Assembly: GCA_963734575.1 (NCBI GenBank)
Contig: CAVTHT010000004.1
Span: forward strand, 534,241-598,240
Reading direction: 5' to 3'
DNA length: 64,000 nt
Source: CAIWHR01 sp963734575
Lineage (GTDB): Bacteria; Pseudomonadota; Gammaproteobacteria; Burkholderiales; Casimicrobiaceae
Shown piece after piece: positions 26,754 to 34,971 of the stretch. The notes beneath the pieces are model-generated. The model saw only the letters and a list, made by a program, of their open reading frames with translations, was not told the origin of the DNA and made no database searches. The translations under genes were made by a program, and so were the position numbers. Position 1 is the stretch's first letter; each line of letters begins with the position of its first letter.

Positions 26754-27164
26754 TCACCCGGAAGTGTCGCGCTGTTCGGACATCCTGCGGATGAACGCGC
26801 ACATGGAGCCGATCTGCTCGGTCTTGTCGAAGTATCGCGTATCGTCCACGCCCAGCCTGCGTGCGGCGTCACGATAGTTCGCAGTGCTGTGATTGGTGAG
26901 CACCAGGGCCGTCGGCGCAGGAGTCATCGTGCGCGTCCCGTCCAGCACTTCGAATCCATTGCCGGTGCGCAGCACCAGATCGACGATGATGACGTCCGGT
27001 CGCAGCGACCGGATCTCGGCGACCGCGGTGTCGGCATCGCCGCTGTTTCCGACGACCTCCACGCCGAGGTCCGCACGCAACATGCTGACGAGCAGCTTCG
27101 TCAGGATCTCCGAGTCCTCGACAACGTAGACAGCCAGGGGATGTGCGCGGGTGTTCATCGACAT
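26754..27164 (-). CDS. Single-domain response regulator (CheY-like receiver)
   Basis: The 136-residue receiver domain has no output domain. The acidic pocket is VVEDSE near residues 14-19, the phosphoacceptor is Asp62 in IIVDLVLRTGNG, the switch Thr is in ALVLTNHST, and the conserved Lys is Lys114 (YFDKT). A second ATG lies two codons in (27158) and is equally possible; no Shine-Dalgarno is seen for either. No kinase is adjacent. Such proteins act as phosphorelay intermediates or by binding a target protein. Confidence 0.82.
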   Translation of the reverse strand: MSMNTRAHPLAVYVVEDSEILTKLLVSMLRADLGVEVVGNSGDADTAVAEIRSLRPDVIIVDLVLRTGNGFEVLDGTRTMTPAPTALVLTNHSTANYRDAARRLGVDDTRYFDKTEQIGSMCAFIRRMSEQRDTSG

Positions 27165-27565
27165 AGCGCGCGCAGCACGGGGCGAGCGACCGGATTGCGG
27201 CAACGGTCCAACATAGGTCATCGTCCGCGTGCTTGTTGTAGGACGGCGCCGCCCGCTACTGTAGGACGACACGCCCCATCGGGGATGTGTTGTCGAGTTC
27301 GCCGCACCGATCTCGGCGCCGGTCTCTGGCCGCATCCGTTCCCCGCAACGCATGAGCCGCATGCCCGATCGGTGCCCGGGGATGCGGCTGGCAATGTGCA
27401 ACTCGCGCGTTATGATGCCGAGCGCGGCACTATGGGCGCGAGCGCTTGTCCACGGTGCAGTAGCCTACTTCAGCGGGCAGGTCAGCTCTCGACGCCGTGG
27501 GATCGGCCACGTGCGTCGTTGACGCTGCCGTGCATTGGGGGCAAGGCGTACGAACGGGAGGCGTT
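27165..27565. other. 401-base intergenic region between divergent genes
   Basis: This separates the receiver gene (minus) from the hydrolase gene (plus) and must contain both promoters. The only structure found is a direct repeat TGTAGGACG (listed separately). A TATGAT-like box occurs near 27411 but without a partner -35. No convincing gene is seen. Confidence 0.6.
27237..27268. promoter_or_regulatory. Direct repeat TGTAGGACG, possible regulator site
   Basis: TGTAGGACG occurs at 27237-27245 and again at 27260-27268, a spacing of 23 bases or about two helical turns. It lies 73-104 bases upstream of the receiver gene start. Two identical half-sites on the same helix face fit a dimeric activator, but no regulator can be named. 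Confidence 0.35.
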
Positions 27566-28468
27566 GTGGCGGATCTCAAGCATTATCTCGCCGAGGAAGT
27601 GGTGGAGGACTATCGCGAAGGACGCCTGTCGCGACGGCGGGCGTTGCTGACGCTCACGGGAATCATCGGGGCGGCGCTGGCGGCGCCGATGCTCGACGCC
27701 GTCGCCCAGACTGCACCCGCCACGCCGGAGTCCGCCGGCCGTGCGCCGGCAGACGGGCATGTCGCGGAGAGCGATCCGTCGGTCAATGCCAGCGCCGTTC
27801 GCTTCCCGGCCGCTGACGCCGAGTTGAGCGGCTACCTGGCGCACCCGAGCGCGCCGGGCCGGCACCCCATTGTCCTGGTGTGCCACGAGAATCGCGGTCT
27901 CACGCCGCACATCCGGGACGTCGCGCGCCGTCTCGCCAAGGCCGGGTACGTAGCGCTCGCCGTCGATCTCCTTTCGCGCGAAGGCGGGACCGCGCAGAAC
28001 GACTTCGACCGCATCCCGGGTCTGCTCGGCAATACGCCCCCCGCGCGTCCGGTGCAGGATTTCCAGAGCGGCCTCGCGTACGCGAAGGCGCAATCCTATG
28101 CGCGTGCCGACCGCGCCGGCATGGTCGGGTTCTGCTATGGCGGCGGCGTGACGTGGCGCGTGGCCGCCGCCACGCCGGAGCTGCGCGCGATCGTGCCGTT
28201 TTACGGGCAACCGGTCTCACCAGCCGAGATTGCGCGCGTGCAGGCGGCGGTGCTGGCGATCTATGCCGGCCTCGACCAACGCATCGACGCCACCATTCCT
28301 GCCACGGAAGCGGCGATGCAGCAGAACGCAAAGACATTTCGAAAGATCGTCTATCCGAACGTCAATCACGCATTCTTCAACGACACCGGCGGGGCTTACG
28401 ACCCCACCGCGGCGCAGGCCGCCTGGGGGGAAACGCTTGGCTGGTTCAGGCGCTATCTGCAGACGTGA
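27566..28468 (+). CDS. Dienelactone hydrolase family protein, probably Tat-exported
   Basis: The 300-residue alpha/beta hydrolase has the family nucleophile Cys in GFCYGGG (near residue 190), the acid in YAGLDQRID and the histidine in PNVNHAFFND. The triad is therefore Cys-Asp-His, as in carboxymethylenebutenolidase. An N-terminal SRRRALLTLTG followed by a hydrophobic stretch and AVAQT looks like a twin-arginine signal. A GTG at 27566 preceded by GGGAGG is chosen as the start; an ATG 69 bases upstream lacks a good ribosome-binding site. It probably hydrolyses a lactone or ester in the periplasm. Confidence 0.85.
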   Translation: MADLKHYLAEEVVEDYREGRLSRRRALLTLTGIIGAALAAPMLDAVAQTAPATPESAGRAPADGHVAESDPSVNASAVRFPAADAELSGYLAHPSAPGRHPIVLVCHENRGLTPHIRDVARRLAKAGYVALAVDLLSREGGTAQNDFDRIPGLLGNTPPARPVQDFQSGLAYAKAQSYARADRAGMVGFCYGGGVTWRVAAATPELRAIVPFYGQPVSPAEIARVQAAVLAIYAGLDQRIDATIPATEAAMQQNAKTFRKIVYPNVNHAFFNDTGGAYDPTAAQAAWGETLGWFRRYLQT

Positions 28469-28493
28469 AAGCGCTGGACGGGGCACGCACGCC

Positions 28494-29036
28494 TCAGCGG
28501 GGCGGTGGCGCTGCGCGTAGCGCTTGCTGCGCGGCAGCGCGCAACGGTTCGCGCGGATTGCGCGCCAGCGGCACGAGGATGGCGCGCGCGCGGCCGTCGC
28601 CGATGATGCCGAGCGCAGCAACCGCGTTGGCGCGGTAGCCGGTGGCGAACCGGCGCACCTGATCCGCGACGAAGGCCTCCGCCGAGGTGCGGCGAAAGCG
28701 CTCGAGATCCGCCGGGCGCACGCCTTCGACAGCGACCTCGTTCAAGGGAAAGTTCGCGCGCCGGCGGAAACTCTCGGCTGCGGCGGTGCGCACTGCCTGC
28801 AGGTCTTCAGGCGCCGGACCTTCCACGATGGCGCGGGCGAAGGCCGGCGCGAGCTCCGTGGCGTGCCGCCTCAGGTCGGCTGCGAGGGCGCGCTCGTTGC
28901 CGCCAACGCAGGTCGCGAGCACCCAGCGCTGGTACACCGCGAACGCCTCGTCGCCCAGCCCGAAGCGGTTCTGTGCCAGTGCCGTACCGGCGCAGAGCAG
29001 CAGCGCAACAGCGAGCAGCTTCGTCAGATGGCGCAT
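28494..29036 (-). CDS. Secreted helical protein of unknown function
   Basis: The 180-residue product has a signal peptide (MRHLTKLLAVALLLCAGTALA). The mature part is made of Ala/Arg-rich helices, ending in two HEAT-like turns (ANAVAALGIIGDGRARAILVPLARNP). No family is recognised. The ATG at 29036 follows the stop of the metalloprotease gene by four bases, so the two are almost certainly co-transcribed. The pairing suggests a chaperone, inhibitor or partner of the protease, but that is inference. Confidence 0.65.
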   Translation of the reverse strand: MRHLTKLLAVALLLCAGTALAQNRFGLGDEAFAVYQRWVLATCVGGNERALAADLRRHATELAPAFARAIVEGPAPEDLQAVRTAAAESFRRRANFPLNEVAVEGVRPADLERFRRTSAEAFVADQVRRFATGYRANAVAALGIIGDGRARAILVPLARNPREPLRAAAQQALRAAPPPR

Positions 29037-29040
29037 GACA

Positions 29041-31020
29041 TCAGTTCGGGCCGAAGGCGCCATCGGCCCAGAGGCGCTTGGCGATGGCGGGGCAGGTGAG
29101 GGTCATCGTGTCGCGATCGCAGTTGCGCGTCGCTTGTCCGGAACGAAGACCATACACGGAATTGATGGCCGACGCCGGCAGCAGGTGGGCGCGGAAGCTC
29201 TGTCCTTCGGTCACATAGGCGCGCGTGCTGCTGGCGGAATGCATCAGGTTGGTGACATCGAACGCGAGCGGCAGGTCGTCGATGTGTTCCAGGGCGTAAT
29301 CGTGCCCGAGTTCATGCGCGAGCAAATCGGCCGTGGCACCCGCGGCGAGCGCCACGAAGGCACCACCGATCGCGCAGGCATTGCCGCGCGACGTGGACCC
29401 ATCCACGAGGTTCATGACATAGACGTTGATGCGCCCGGGTCGCGCGCCGATGTCTGCCTGCAGGGTGGCGACGTTCGCGTTCCCGGCGCCGCACGTGAAG
29501 GCGTTCCACGCCGCGGCCTTGGGATTCGTGGTGGCATCCACGATTTCCACCGGCAGGGCCGTGCCCATCCGTTCGTCCCAATACATCTGCTGCGCGGTGG
29601 ACCACAGCGTGAGCGCCGTCTGCTGCGTCGTCACGTAGGGTCCCGCGACCACCCAGATCGTGATCGGCGTATCGAGCTGCGCGGCCAGTGGAACGTCGAC
29701 GACCTGGTTGCCTGCGGCGGAAGTCCACGTTACCGCTTGCACCGACACCGCGCGTTTCGCACTGAAGGCGATCACCTCGCCGGGACCGTTGCGCGGACCG
29801 ACATCCATCGTGGTGCCGGCAGTCTGGTAGCCCTGGTAATTGGCGGACGCAATGGCGGCTGCGTCGCTGACCAGCGCGCCGTTCGGTGCGGCAGAGCCCT
29901 GCAGGAACCGCAGCGAGGACCGCCCGGGTGTCGGCGCGCACATGATGGTCGCATCCGGACCGTAGCCCTCGGGCAGGTATCCGCGGGTGATCATCTGCGC
30001 CTTGATGATGGGATCGGTCGCGTAGCGGTGGTTCGAGTCTGCCCGCTGATTCCACAGCCGGTAGACGGGTGCGGATGCCGCCGGGCATGCGCCGGTCACC
30101 GTGTCCGGCAGGCGAATGAAGAACGCGTTCGGCGATTCGAACACGTAGCCGCTGTAGTTCGGGTCGGTACCGATCTTCCCGGCGATGGCGGCGCATTCCG
30201 CGGGCGAGGCGGAGAAGAAATGCGAGTTGCCATGCGACGGCGGGATGTAGAACCGGCAGACCGGGTTGATGCCCGATCCGCTTGGTCCGGCGGTCGCGAA
30301 TACCCGGAATGACTGGCCCGTGCGTGTCCAGCCCGGGATGCGGCCGCTATCCAGGGCATCGATGTCCGGCTGCAGGTCGGTGATGAAGTAATGATCGAGG
30401 GTCGCGTTGTAATACTCGAACGAGGTCACCGGTGGCGGTGCCAGGGCGACGCTCGCGCCGGCGAAATTCGTCGCGACGGCGGCCACCGCCGCGCCCGTGC
30501 GATCGATGGCCTGCGTGCCGCTCGTGGGCAGGCTGGCATAGGTGAGCGTGTCCACCCCGGCGTAATCGAGCGTCGCGGCATCGGTCGCCAGGAAATGATT
30601 GGGCAATACGTAATCGGGGCTGATGAGCGCCAGATCCGCGAATCCCTGGGTGGCGATCAACACCCGCCGATTTGCCGTCAGCGATCCCGGCAGGTCGGTC
30701 TGGAACGTGAACGTCCGGGCGACGCCGGCGTGCGTGACCGTGAGGCTATGGCCGGACAGGAAGCGCTGGTTGTTCATCGACTGCATCTCGCGCAGGACAA
30801 CGAACTGCACGCTGCCGTCGGCGTTCGAGTACACGCTCTCGATGCGGAAGCTGTGGAAGCTCGCCTGAACGGCAGTTGCCATCAGGAGCATGGTTGCGAG
30901 GAGCAGGACGCGGGCCGTCGTCGCGGTGATGCGTGACGGTGGCGGGTGCCCGCCGGCGCGGCTGCGGCGTGCCCTGGCACACGCGGCGCGATGGAGACGG
31001 AGCACGGCGCTTCTGCACAT
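29041..31020 (-). CDS. Secreted zinc metalloprotease with DUF5648-like module
   Basis: The 659-residue exported protein (with the ATG at 31020) has a hydrophobic signal segment at about residues 32-53. An N-terminal beta-domain covers about 54-200. A DUF5648-like module spans 202-362 (FEYYNATLDHYFIT, PGWTRTGQSF, CRFYIPP, SHFFSASPAEC, PVYRLWN, NHRYATD). The C-terminal peptidase carries the zincin motif HELGHDYALEH (569-579) plus a Met-turn-like LMHSASS. The N-region is long and basic, so the true start may be later, though no better codon is visible. It should cleave proteins or peptides outside the cytoplasm; the module may bind surface polymer. Confidence 0.78.
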   Translation of the reverse strand: MCRSAVLRLHRAACARARRSRAGGHPPPSRITATTARVLLLATMLLMATAVQASFHSFRIESVYSNADGSVQFVVLREMQSMNNQRFLSGHSLTVTHAGVARTFTFQTDLPGSLTANRRVLIATQGFADLALISPDYVLPNHFLATDAATLDYAGVDTLTYASLPTSGTQAIDRTGAAVAAVATNFAGASVALAPPPVTSFEYYNATLDHYFITDLQPDIDALDSGRIPGWTRTGQSFRVFATAGPSGSGINPVCRFYIPPSHGNSHFFSASPAECAAIAGKIGTDPNYSGYVFESPNAFFIRLPDTVTGACPAASAPVYRLWNQRADSNHRYATDPIIKAQMITRGYLPEGYGPDATIMCAPTPGRSSLRFLQGSAAPNGALVSDAAAIASANYQGYQTAGTTMDVGPRNGPGEVIAFSAKRAVSVQAVTWTSAAGNQVVDVPLAAQLDTPITIWVVAGPYVTTQQTALTLWSTAQQMYWDERMGTALPVEIVDATTNPKAAAWNAFTCGAGNANVATLQADIGARPGRINVYVMNLVDGSTSRGNACAIGGAFVALAAGATADLLAHELGHDYALEHIDDLPLAFDVTNLMHSASSTRAYVTEGQSFRAHLLPASAINSVYGLRSGQATRNCDRDTMTLTCPAIAKRLWADGAFGPN

Positions 31021-31215
31021 GGCACTGAGCACGATGGGAGGCGCCTCCTGGTGGCGAGGCCCCATGCTACCAACGTCTGCGATTGCACGCCAAAAGGGCG
31101 GCTTGGCCGACACCATGCGGGGGCGTGTTCCTACGTGCAAGAGCGCCACGCGGGCTGCATCGCGGGTGCTGCGTGCGGAGCGAACGTCCCGGACCGCCCC
31201 GTGGCGTTCGGGGCC

Positions 31216-31264
31216 TTGACACGCCCTATAGGTAAGCGTAGGCTAACCGTAAGCATGAACTTAC
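31216..31264 (+). promoter_or_regulatory. Promoter and palindromic operator of the ArsR-SRPBCC-YCII operon
   Basis: TTGACA (31216-31221) and TAGGCT (31239-31244) are 17 bases apart. The imperfect palindrome GGTAAGCGTAGGCTAACC (31231-31248) covers the -10. A second, GTAAG-N6-CTTAC (31249-31264), covers the expected transcription start. Both fit autorepression by the ArsR-family product encoded immediately downstream. Confidence 0.7.
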
Positions 31265-31268
31265 ATAT

Positions 31269-31595
31269 ATGAACGGCCACGCCCAGCTGCAGGCTCTCGC
31301 CGATCCAACGCGGCGCGGCATCTTCGAACGGCTCACCGAGCGGCCCAGCTCCGTCGGCGAGCTCGCGGCGCGCCTGCCGGTCTCGCGCCCGGCCGTATCG
31401 CAGCACCTGCGGATTCTCGAGGATGCTTCACTGGTCCTGCACACGCCCGACGGTACCCGCAACATCTACCGCGTCGACCCGCGTGGACTCGGTGCGTTGC
31501 GCACGTATCTCGATGCGATGTGGGGTCGTGCACTGGCCGACTTCAAGACCGTTGCCGAGGCAACGTACAAGGGCAGGCGAAAGGGGAGCCCATGA
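31269..31595 (+). CDS. ArsR-family winged-helix regulator
   Basis: The 108-residue repressor-type protein has the family opening LQALADPTRRGIFERL and the recognition helix SRPAVSQHLRILEDASLV, then a beta-wing with DGTRNIYRVD. It has no metal-binding cysteine pair, so it belongs to the group that governs SRPBCC/YCII-type genes rather than metal resistance. The ATG at 31269 has no Shine-Dalgarno and lies about 18 bases after the predicted transcription start. The stop overlaps the next gene (ATGA), and it probably represses its own operon. Confidence 0.88.
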   Translation: MNGHAQLQALADPTRRGIFERLTERPSSVGELAARLPVSRPAVSQHLRILEDASLVLHTPDGTRNIYRVDPRGLGALRTYLDAMWGRALADFKTVAEATYKGRRKGSP

Positions 31596-32089
31596 GCGAA
31601 AGCGTGCGGAGGTCGGTCGTCGTGAACGCGCCCTGCGAGCACGTGTTCGAAGTGTTCACGGCGCAGTTCAACCGCTGGTGGCCGCGCAGTCACCACATCG
31701 GTCCGTGCAGCGGGTTCAGCGCCGTGATGGAACCGCGGGCAGGCGGCCGTTGGTACGAGCGCGGTGATGATGGCACGGAGTGCAACTGGGGCAGCGTGCT
31801 CGAATGGCAGCCGCCGCAGCGCATCCTGCTTGCCTGGAATCTGGATCCCGATTGGCGCTACGACCCGGCCGCGACGACCGAGGTCGAAGTGACGTTCACG
31901 GCGGAAACACCCACCACGACACGCGTAGACCTGGAACACCGCGGACTCGAACGCTTCGGCGAGCGCGCCGAAGGTCTGCGCAGCAGGCTCGGTGCGGAGG
32001 GCGGATGGGGCGGCTTGCTGGCTACGATGCGCGTCTATGCCGAGGCGCACGCTCGGAATGGCGGTTCGCCTGGAGGAACGCATGCGTGA
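31592..32089 (+). CDS. SRPBCC / AHSA1-like ligand-binding protein
   Basis: The 165-residue protein belongs to the START/Bet v1-like superfamily. Hallmarks are SVVVNAPCEHVFEVFTAQFNRWWP at the N-terminus, MEPRAGGRWYERGDDGTECNWGSVLEWQPPQRILLAWNL in the middle and a long C-terminal helix. The fold forms a hydrophobic cavity, and the ligand is unknown. It is coupled to the ArsR-type regulator by a four-base overlap. In this family the regulator and SRPBCC protein often work together as a sensor and response pair. Confidence 0.88.
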   Translation: MSESVRRSVVVNAPCEHVFEVFTAQFNRWWPRSHHIGPCSGFSAVMEPRAGGRWYERGDDGTECNWGSVLEWQPPQRILLAWNLDPDWRYDPAATTEVEVTFTAETPTTTRVDLEHRGLERFGERAEGLRSRLGAEGGWGGLLATMRVYAEAHARNGGSPGGTHA

Positions 32090-32393
32090 CGTGCGCTTTG
32101 TCGTCATCCATCGACCCGGACCGCAATGGCAACCCGGATTGCCCATCTCGGCACAGGCGGGCGTGCAGGACCATGTCGCGCATTACCGCAACCTGCTCGA
32201 AGCCGGGCAACTCGACTTCGGCGGGCCATTCCTGGATGAAGCCGCGGGCGGCATGATGGTGCCGGTTGCGGGCCTCTCCGAAGAGGAGATCCGCGTGATC
32301 GCCATGAGCGACCCTTCCGTTCAGGCCGGCCTGCTGACCGTCGAGGTCAGGCCATGGCTGATCGGCATGCAGCGGACGCCGGCACCCGGTTGA
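32082..32393 (+). CDS. YCII-related protein
   Basis: The 103-residue protein has a ferredoxin-like dimeric alpha/beta fold of the YciI type: FVVIHRPGPQW, HVAHYRNLLEAGQLDFGGPF, then EEEIRVIAMSDPSVQAGLLTVEVRPW. YciI-type proteins use a His-Asp pair; His39 and the later DPSV segment are candidates, but catalysis is not shown. The ATG at 32082 has GGAGGA directly upstream and overlaps the SRPBCC stop by eight bases. It is the third gene of the ArsR-led operon. Confidence 0.85.
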   Translation: MRDVRFVVIHRPGPQWQPGLPISAQAGVQDHVAHYRNLLEAGQLDFGGPFLDEAAGGMMVPVAGLSEEEIRVIAMSDPSVQAGLLTVEVRPWLIGMQRTPAPG

Positions 32394-32586
32394 GTTGCAC
32401 TGGCGGGCACTGGCGGGCAGTGCAGACGCACGTGGTCCGCGTTATCGGCGCCTGCGCGTTGACACCGTTGCGCGCCGGCGCGGATCATGCGCGAGCGCCG
32501 CTCCAGGTGCCGGTCGGTATCGCGGACGGCTCGGGATGCCGATTGCTCCGCCGCGCCGACCGGCCGTTTCTTCGCGCAGAAATCCG

Positions 32587-33231
32587 ATGAACATCCTGCA
32601 GCTTGTGCTCGACTTCAACACCCAGCTCGGCAGCTTCGTGGCGGAGCACGGCGCCTGGGTGTACGCGGTGATCTTCGCGATCGTCTTCACCGAGATTGCG
32701 TTTCTGCCATGCTTCTTCCTGCCCGGCGACCCGCTGCTGTTCTTCTGCGGCGCGCTGTGCGCCACCGGTGCCATCAGCCTGTCGGTCGTGATGCCGGTGC
32801 TGCTCGGCGCCACGATGGCCGGCAGTGTCGTGAATTTCGCCATCGGCACGCTGATCGGCGAGAGGCTGCTGATGCGCGAGCGCCGATGGCTCGACAAGGC
32901 GGCGCTCGCGCATACCCGCGCGTTCTTCGAGGCGCGCGGCGGCCTGACGTTCGTGATATCGCCGTTTCTGGCGGTGGTGCGAACCTTCGCGCCGTTCGTT
33001 GCCGGGGTCGCGCAGATGTCGTTCACCCGCTTCGGCACCTTTGCGCTGGCCGGTGCCGTGCTCTGGACGGTGACGCTCGTCCCGCTCGGGTACTGGTTCG
33101 GCAACATCCCCCTCGTGCATGACCACCTGACAGCGATCGTCCTGGGGGGCATTGCGGCCGGCGTTGGCGCGCTCGTCGTGTCGTCACTGCTGCGCTCGCT
33201 GCGTGCGCGCTCGTCGACGAACATTCGGTAG
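32587..33231 (+). CDS. DedA-family membrane protein
   Basis: The 214-residue inner-membrane protein of the DedA/SNARE-associated group has the loop FLPGDPLLFFCG after the first helices and the conserved FARFLAVVRTFAPFVAG-like stretch, here SPFLAVVRTFAPFVAG. The family works in undecaprenyl-phosphate and phospholipid flipping and in membrane homeostasis. The ATG at 32587 is preferred, as the upstream in-frame extension is not hydrophobic and carries no family pattern. It stands alone downstream of the ArsR operon, with a 193-base gap. Confidence 0.88.
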   Translation: MNILQLVLDFNTQLGSFVAEHGAWVYAVIFAIVFTEIAFLPCFFLPGDPLLFFCGALCATGAISLSVVMPVLLGATMAGSVVNFAIGTLIGERLLMRERRWLDKAALAHTRAFFEARGGLTFVISPFLAVVRTFAPFVAGVAQMSFTRFGTFALAGAVLWTVTLVPLGYWFGNIPLVHDHLTAIVLGGIAAGVGALVVSSLLRSLRARSSTNIR

Positions 33232-33285
33232 CGGTGCCTCGCCGTGCGCCGGGCAGCCGGCGTGCCGACGGGCAACGCCGAGGGT

Positions 33286-33471
33286 TCAGTGGCGGATCAG
33301 GAAATGCCAGGCAGCCACGCCGATGGCGACGATGACCAGCCACACCACCACGCCGAGGGCGGCGCCGGTGAGGATTCCACGGCTGCGCGTGTGCACCTCG
33401 ACCGGGGTCCGCAGGTCGAGGGTGCCCGTGGCAGCTCTCGCCCGCAGCAGGCTCGTGTCGTCGTCCAGCAT
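33286..33471 (-). CDS. Small single-pass membrane protein
   Basis: This 61-residue product has one strong transmembrane helix at about residues 36-58 (ALGVVVWLVIVAIGVAAW), preceded by a charged, probably cytoplasmic N-terminus. No family is recognised. GAGG lies 8-11 bases before the ATG. It starts 43 bases after the stop of the MEDS-domain gene on the same strand, so it is probably its operon partner. Confidence 0.55.
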   Translation of the reverse strand: MLDDDTSLLRARAATGTLDLRTPVEVHTRSRGILTGAALGVVVWLVIVAIGVAAWHFLIRH

Positions 33472-33514
33472 CTAGACAGCCTCGAGCGCGCAGCCGCGTC
33501 GCCCTGCGAGCAGG

Positions 33515-34090
33515 TCAATGCGGCAGAACCCGGGTGTGAGCGGCGCAGATTTCCTGCACTGAACGTGCAGGATGCTGCGTGAATCCTGCCTTCGGGTAGG
33601 CACAGAGCAGGGAGAGACCTTCATCGGCACACAGTGTATGCCAAAGCTGCTCCAGCCGGACCGTCGCCGCGTGATGTCCTCGCTCCCACAGTAGGGCGAC
33701 CATCTCGCCGAACGCGCGCACGCGCCATTCCCCCGAGCGCGCTCGGCGCAGGAGGCGACGGATGGTCATGAAGAATTCCTGCTCATCGGGCCACCCGTCG
33801 CGCATGAAGCAGGCCAGCGTTGCTTCGGCGTCCAAGGCGATGTAACGATCGCGCGCCTTCAGCCGGACGACGTCCAGACCGGCAGCGTCCATGCGGTGTT
33901 CCAGCGCCTGGAGGTGCGCCGGCGTGCCGATGGCGATCGCGCTATCCCCTGCGCGCAGGCCGCCGACGAGAAAGCCCTCGAGCGTGTCCATGAACACGCC
34001 CTCGGTCTCGTAGAGCTGCACCAGGTGCTCCCACGGGTTCACCTCCCCCCAGAAGGACTCGGTGCCCGTTTCCTGCACGGCCATTGCCAT
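33515..34090 (-). CDS. MEDS-domain sensory protein
   Basis: The 191-residue protein resembles the MEDS domain (methanogen/methylotroph DcmR sensory domain), a RecA-like fold related to KaiC. Features are NPWEHLVQLYETEGVFMDTLEGFLVGGL, GDSAIAIGTPAHLQALEHRMDAAGLDV, and later RVRAFGEMVALLWERGHHAATVRLEQLWH. No DNA-binding or kinase domain is attached. The ATG at 34090 is chosen because the family pattern begins within 15 residues. Its partner is unknown; it may link to a kinase elsewhere through the single-pass protein gene downstream. Confidence 0.8.
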   Translation of the reverse strand: MAMAVQETGTESFWGEVNPWEHLVQLYETEGVFMDTLEGFLVGGLRAGDSAIAIGTPAHLQALEHRMDAAGLDVVRLKARDRYIALDAEATLACFMRDGWPDEQEFFMTIRRLLRRARSGEWRVRAFGEMVALLWERGHHAATVRLEQLWHTLCADEGLSLLCAYPKAGFTQHPARSVQEICAAHTRVLPH

Positions 34091-34327
34091 GTCCGAAACC
34101 CCGGTTGTCGCAGAGCTCACGAATACCACCGGCCCCTCGGCCCGGGTGTAGGACAAGCACCCATTCTGGCGGAAGCGCGCCCGTTGTGGCTCCGGCGCCA
34201 CGTCCGGCGCACCGTCGCCGAAACGGCCACCCCGGTACACTGGGCCGTGGCGCGATGCGCCGCGCTGGGCGGTGGAACGAAGAGGCGGGCGCCCATCGCG
34301 TTCGTCCACGGCATATGGATTGCAGCC

Positions 34328-34795
34328 ATGCTTGCGCCACAACTCGACGTCGTCATCGAAGTCCCGAAGGGCAGCTTCCTCAAGCGGGGACTGACCGGGC
34401 ACGTCGATTTCGTGTCGCCAATGCCGTGCCCGTTCAACTATGGCGCCGTGCCGACCCTGCTCGGCCTCGAGGGGGATTTGCTCGACGCCGTCGTGCTGGG
34501 GCCGCGGTTGCCGTTCGGTGCGCGCGTGCGCGTCCAGGCATGGGGTGCCGTGACGCTGACCGACCGTGGCATGGCGGACGACAAGCTCATTTGCAGCGCC
34601 GGGCCGATCCGGGATTGCGATCGTGACAACGTGCTGCGCTTCTTCCGGTTCTACGCCCGCTGCAAGGCGCTCCTGAATTTCGTGCGCCGCCGCGGCGGGC
34701 GCAACGCCTGCGAGGGCTGGATCGACGCGCCGATGGCGCTCGCACGGGCTCGTCCCCGGGTCAGGACGTGGCGCGGTCCGGACGTCAGGTTCTAG
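34328..34795 (+). CDS. Inorganic pyrophosphatase-like protein, divergent active site
   Basis: The 155-residue protein follows the family I soluble pyrophosphatase pattern: VVIEVPKG, PFNYG (Tyr38), LEGDLLDAVVLG and LTDRGMADDK. Aligned by eye to the Escherichia coli enzyme, Asp67, Asp70, Asp97, Asp102 and Lys104 are kept as Asp50, Asp53, Asp79, Asp84 and Lys86. Asp65 is replaced by Glu48 and the usual YK pair near the end is missing. It may hydrolyse pyrophosphate poorly or a related substrate. It is divergent from the MEDS gene and stands alone. Confidence 0.75.
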   Translation: MLAPQLDVVIEVPKGSFLKRGLTGHVDFVSPMPCPFNYGAVPTLLGLEGDLLDAVVLGPRLPFGARVRVQAWGAVTLTDRGMADDKLICSAGPIRDCDRDNVLRFFRFYARCKALLNFVRRRGGRNACEGWIDAPMALARARPRVRTWRGPDVRF

Positions 34796-34971
34796 AACGC
34801 CCCCTGATGGGACACGCAACGGCCGGCCCGTGCCCCGTCTCCCTCCCGGCAGCAGCGGAGTAGGTCCACAATGGCCCTGGACGGGCCGCATTGCGCGTCG
34901 TACCGCATGGTTCCCAAGCCGGCGCGCGACAAGACGCATTGCGTCCGTTGATCTCCATCGATGCCTCGCCG

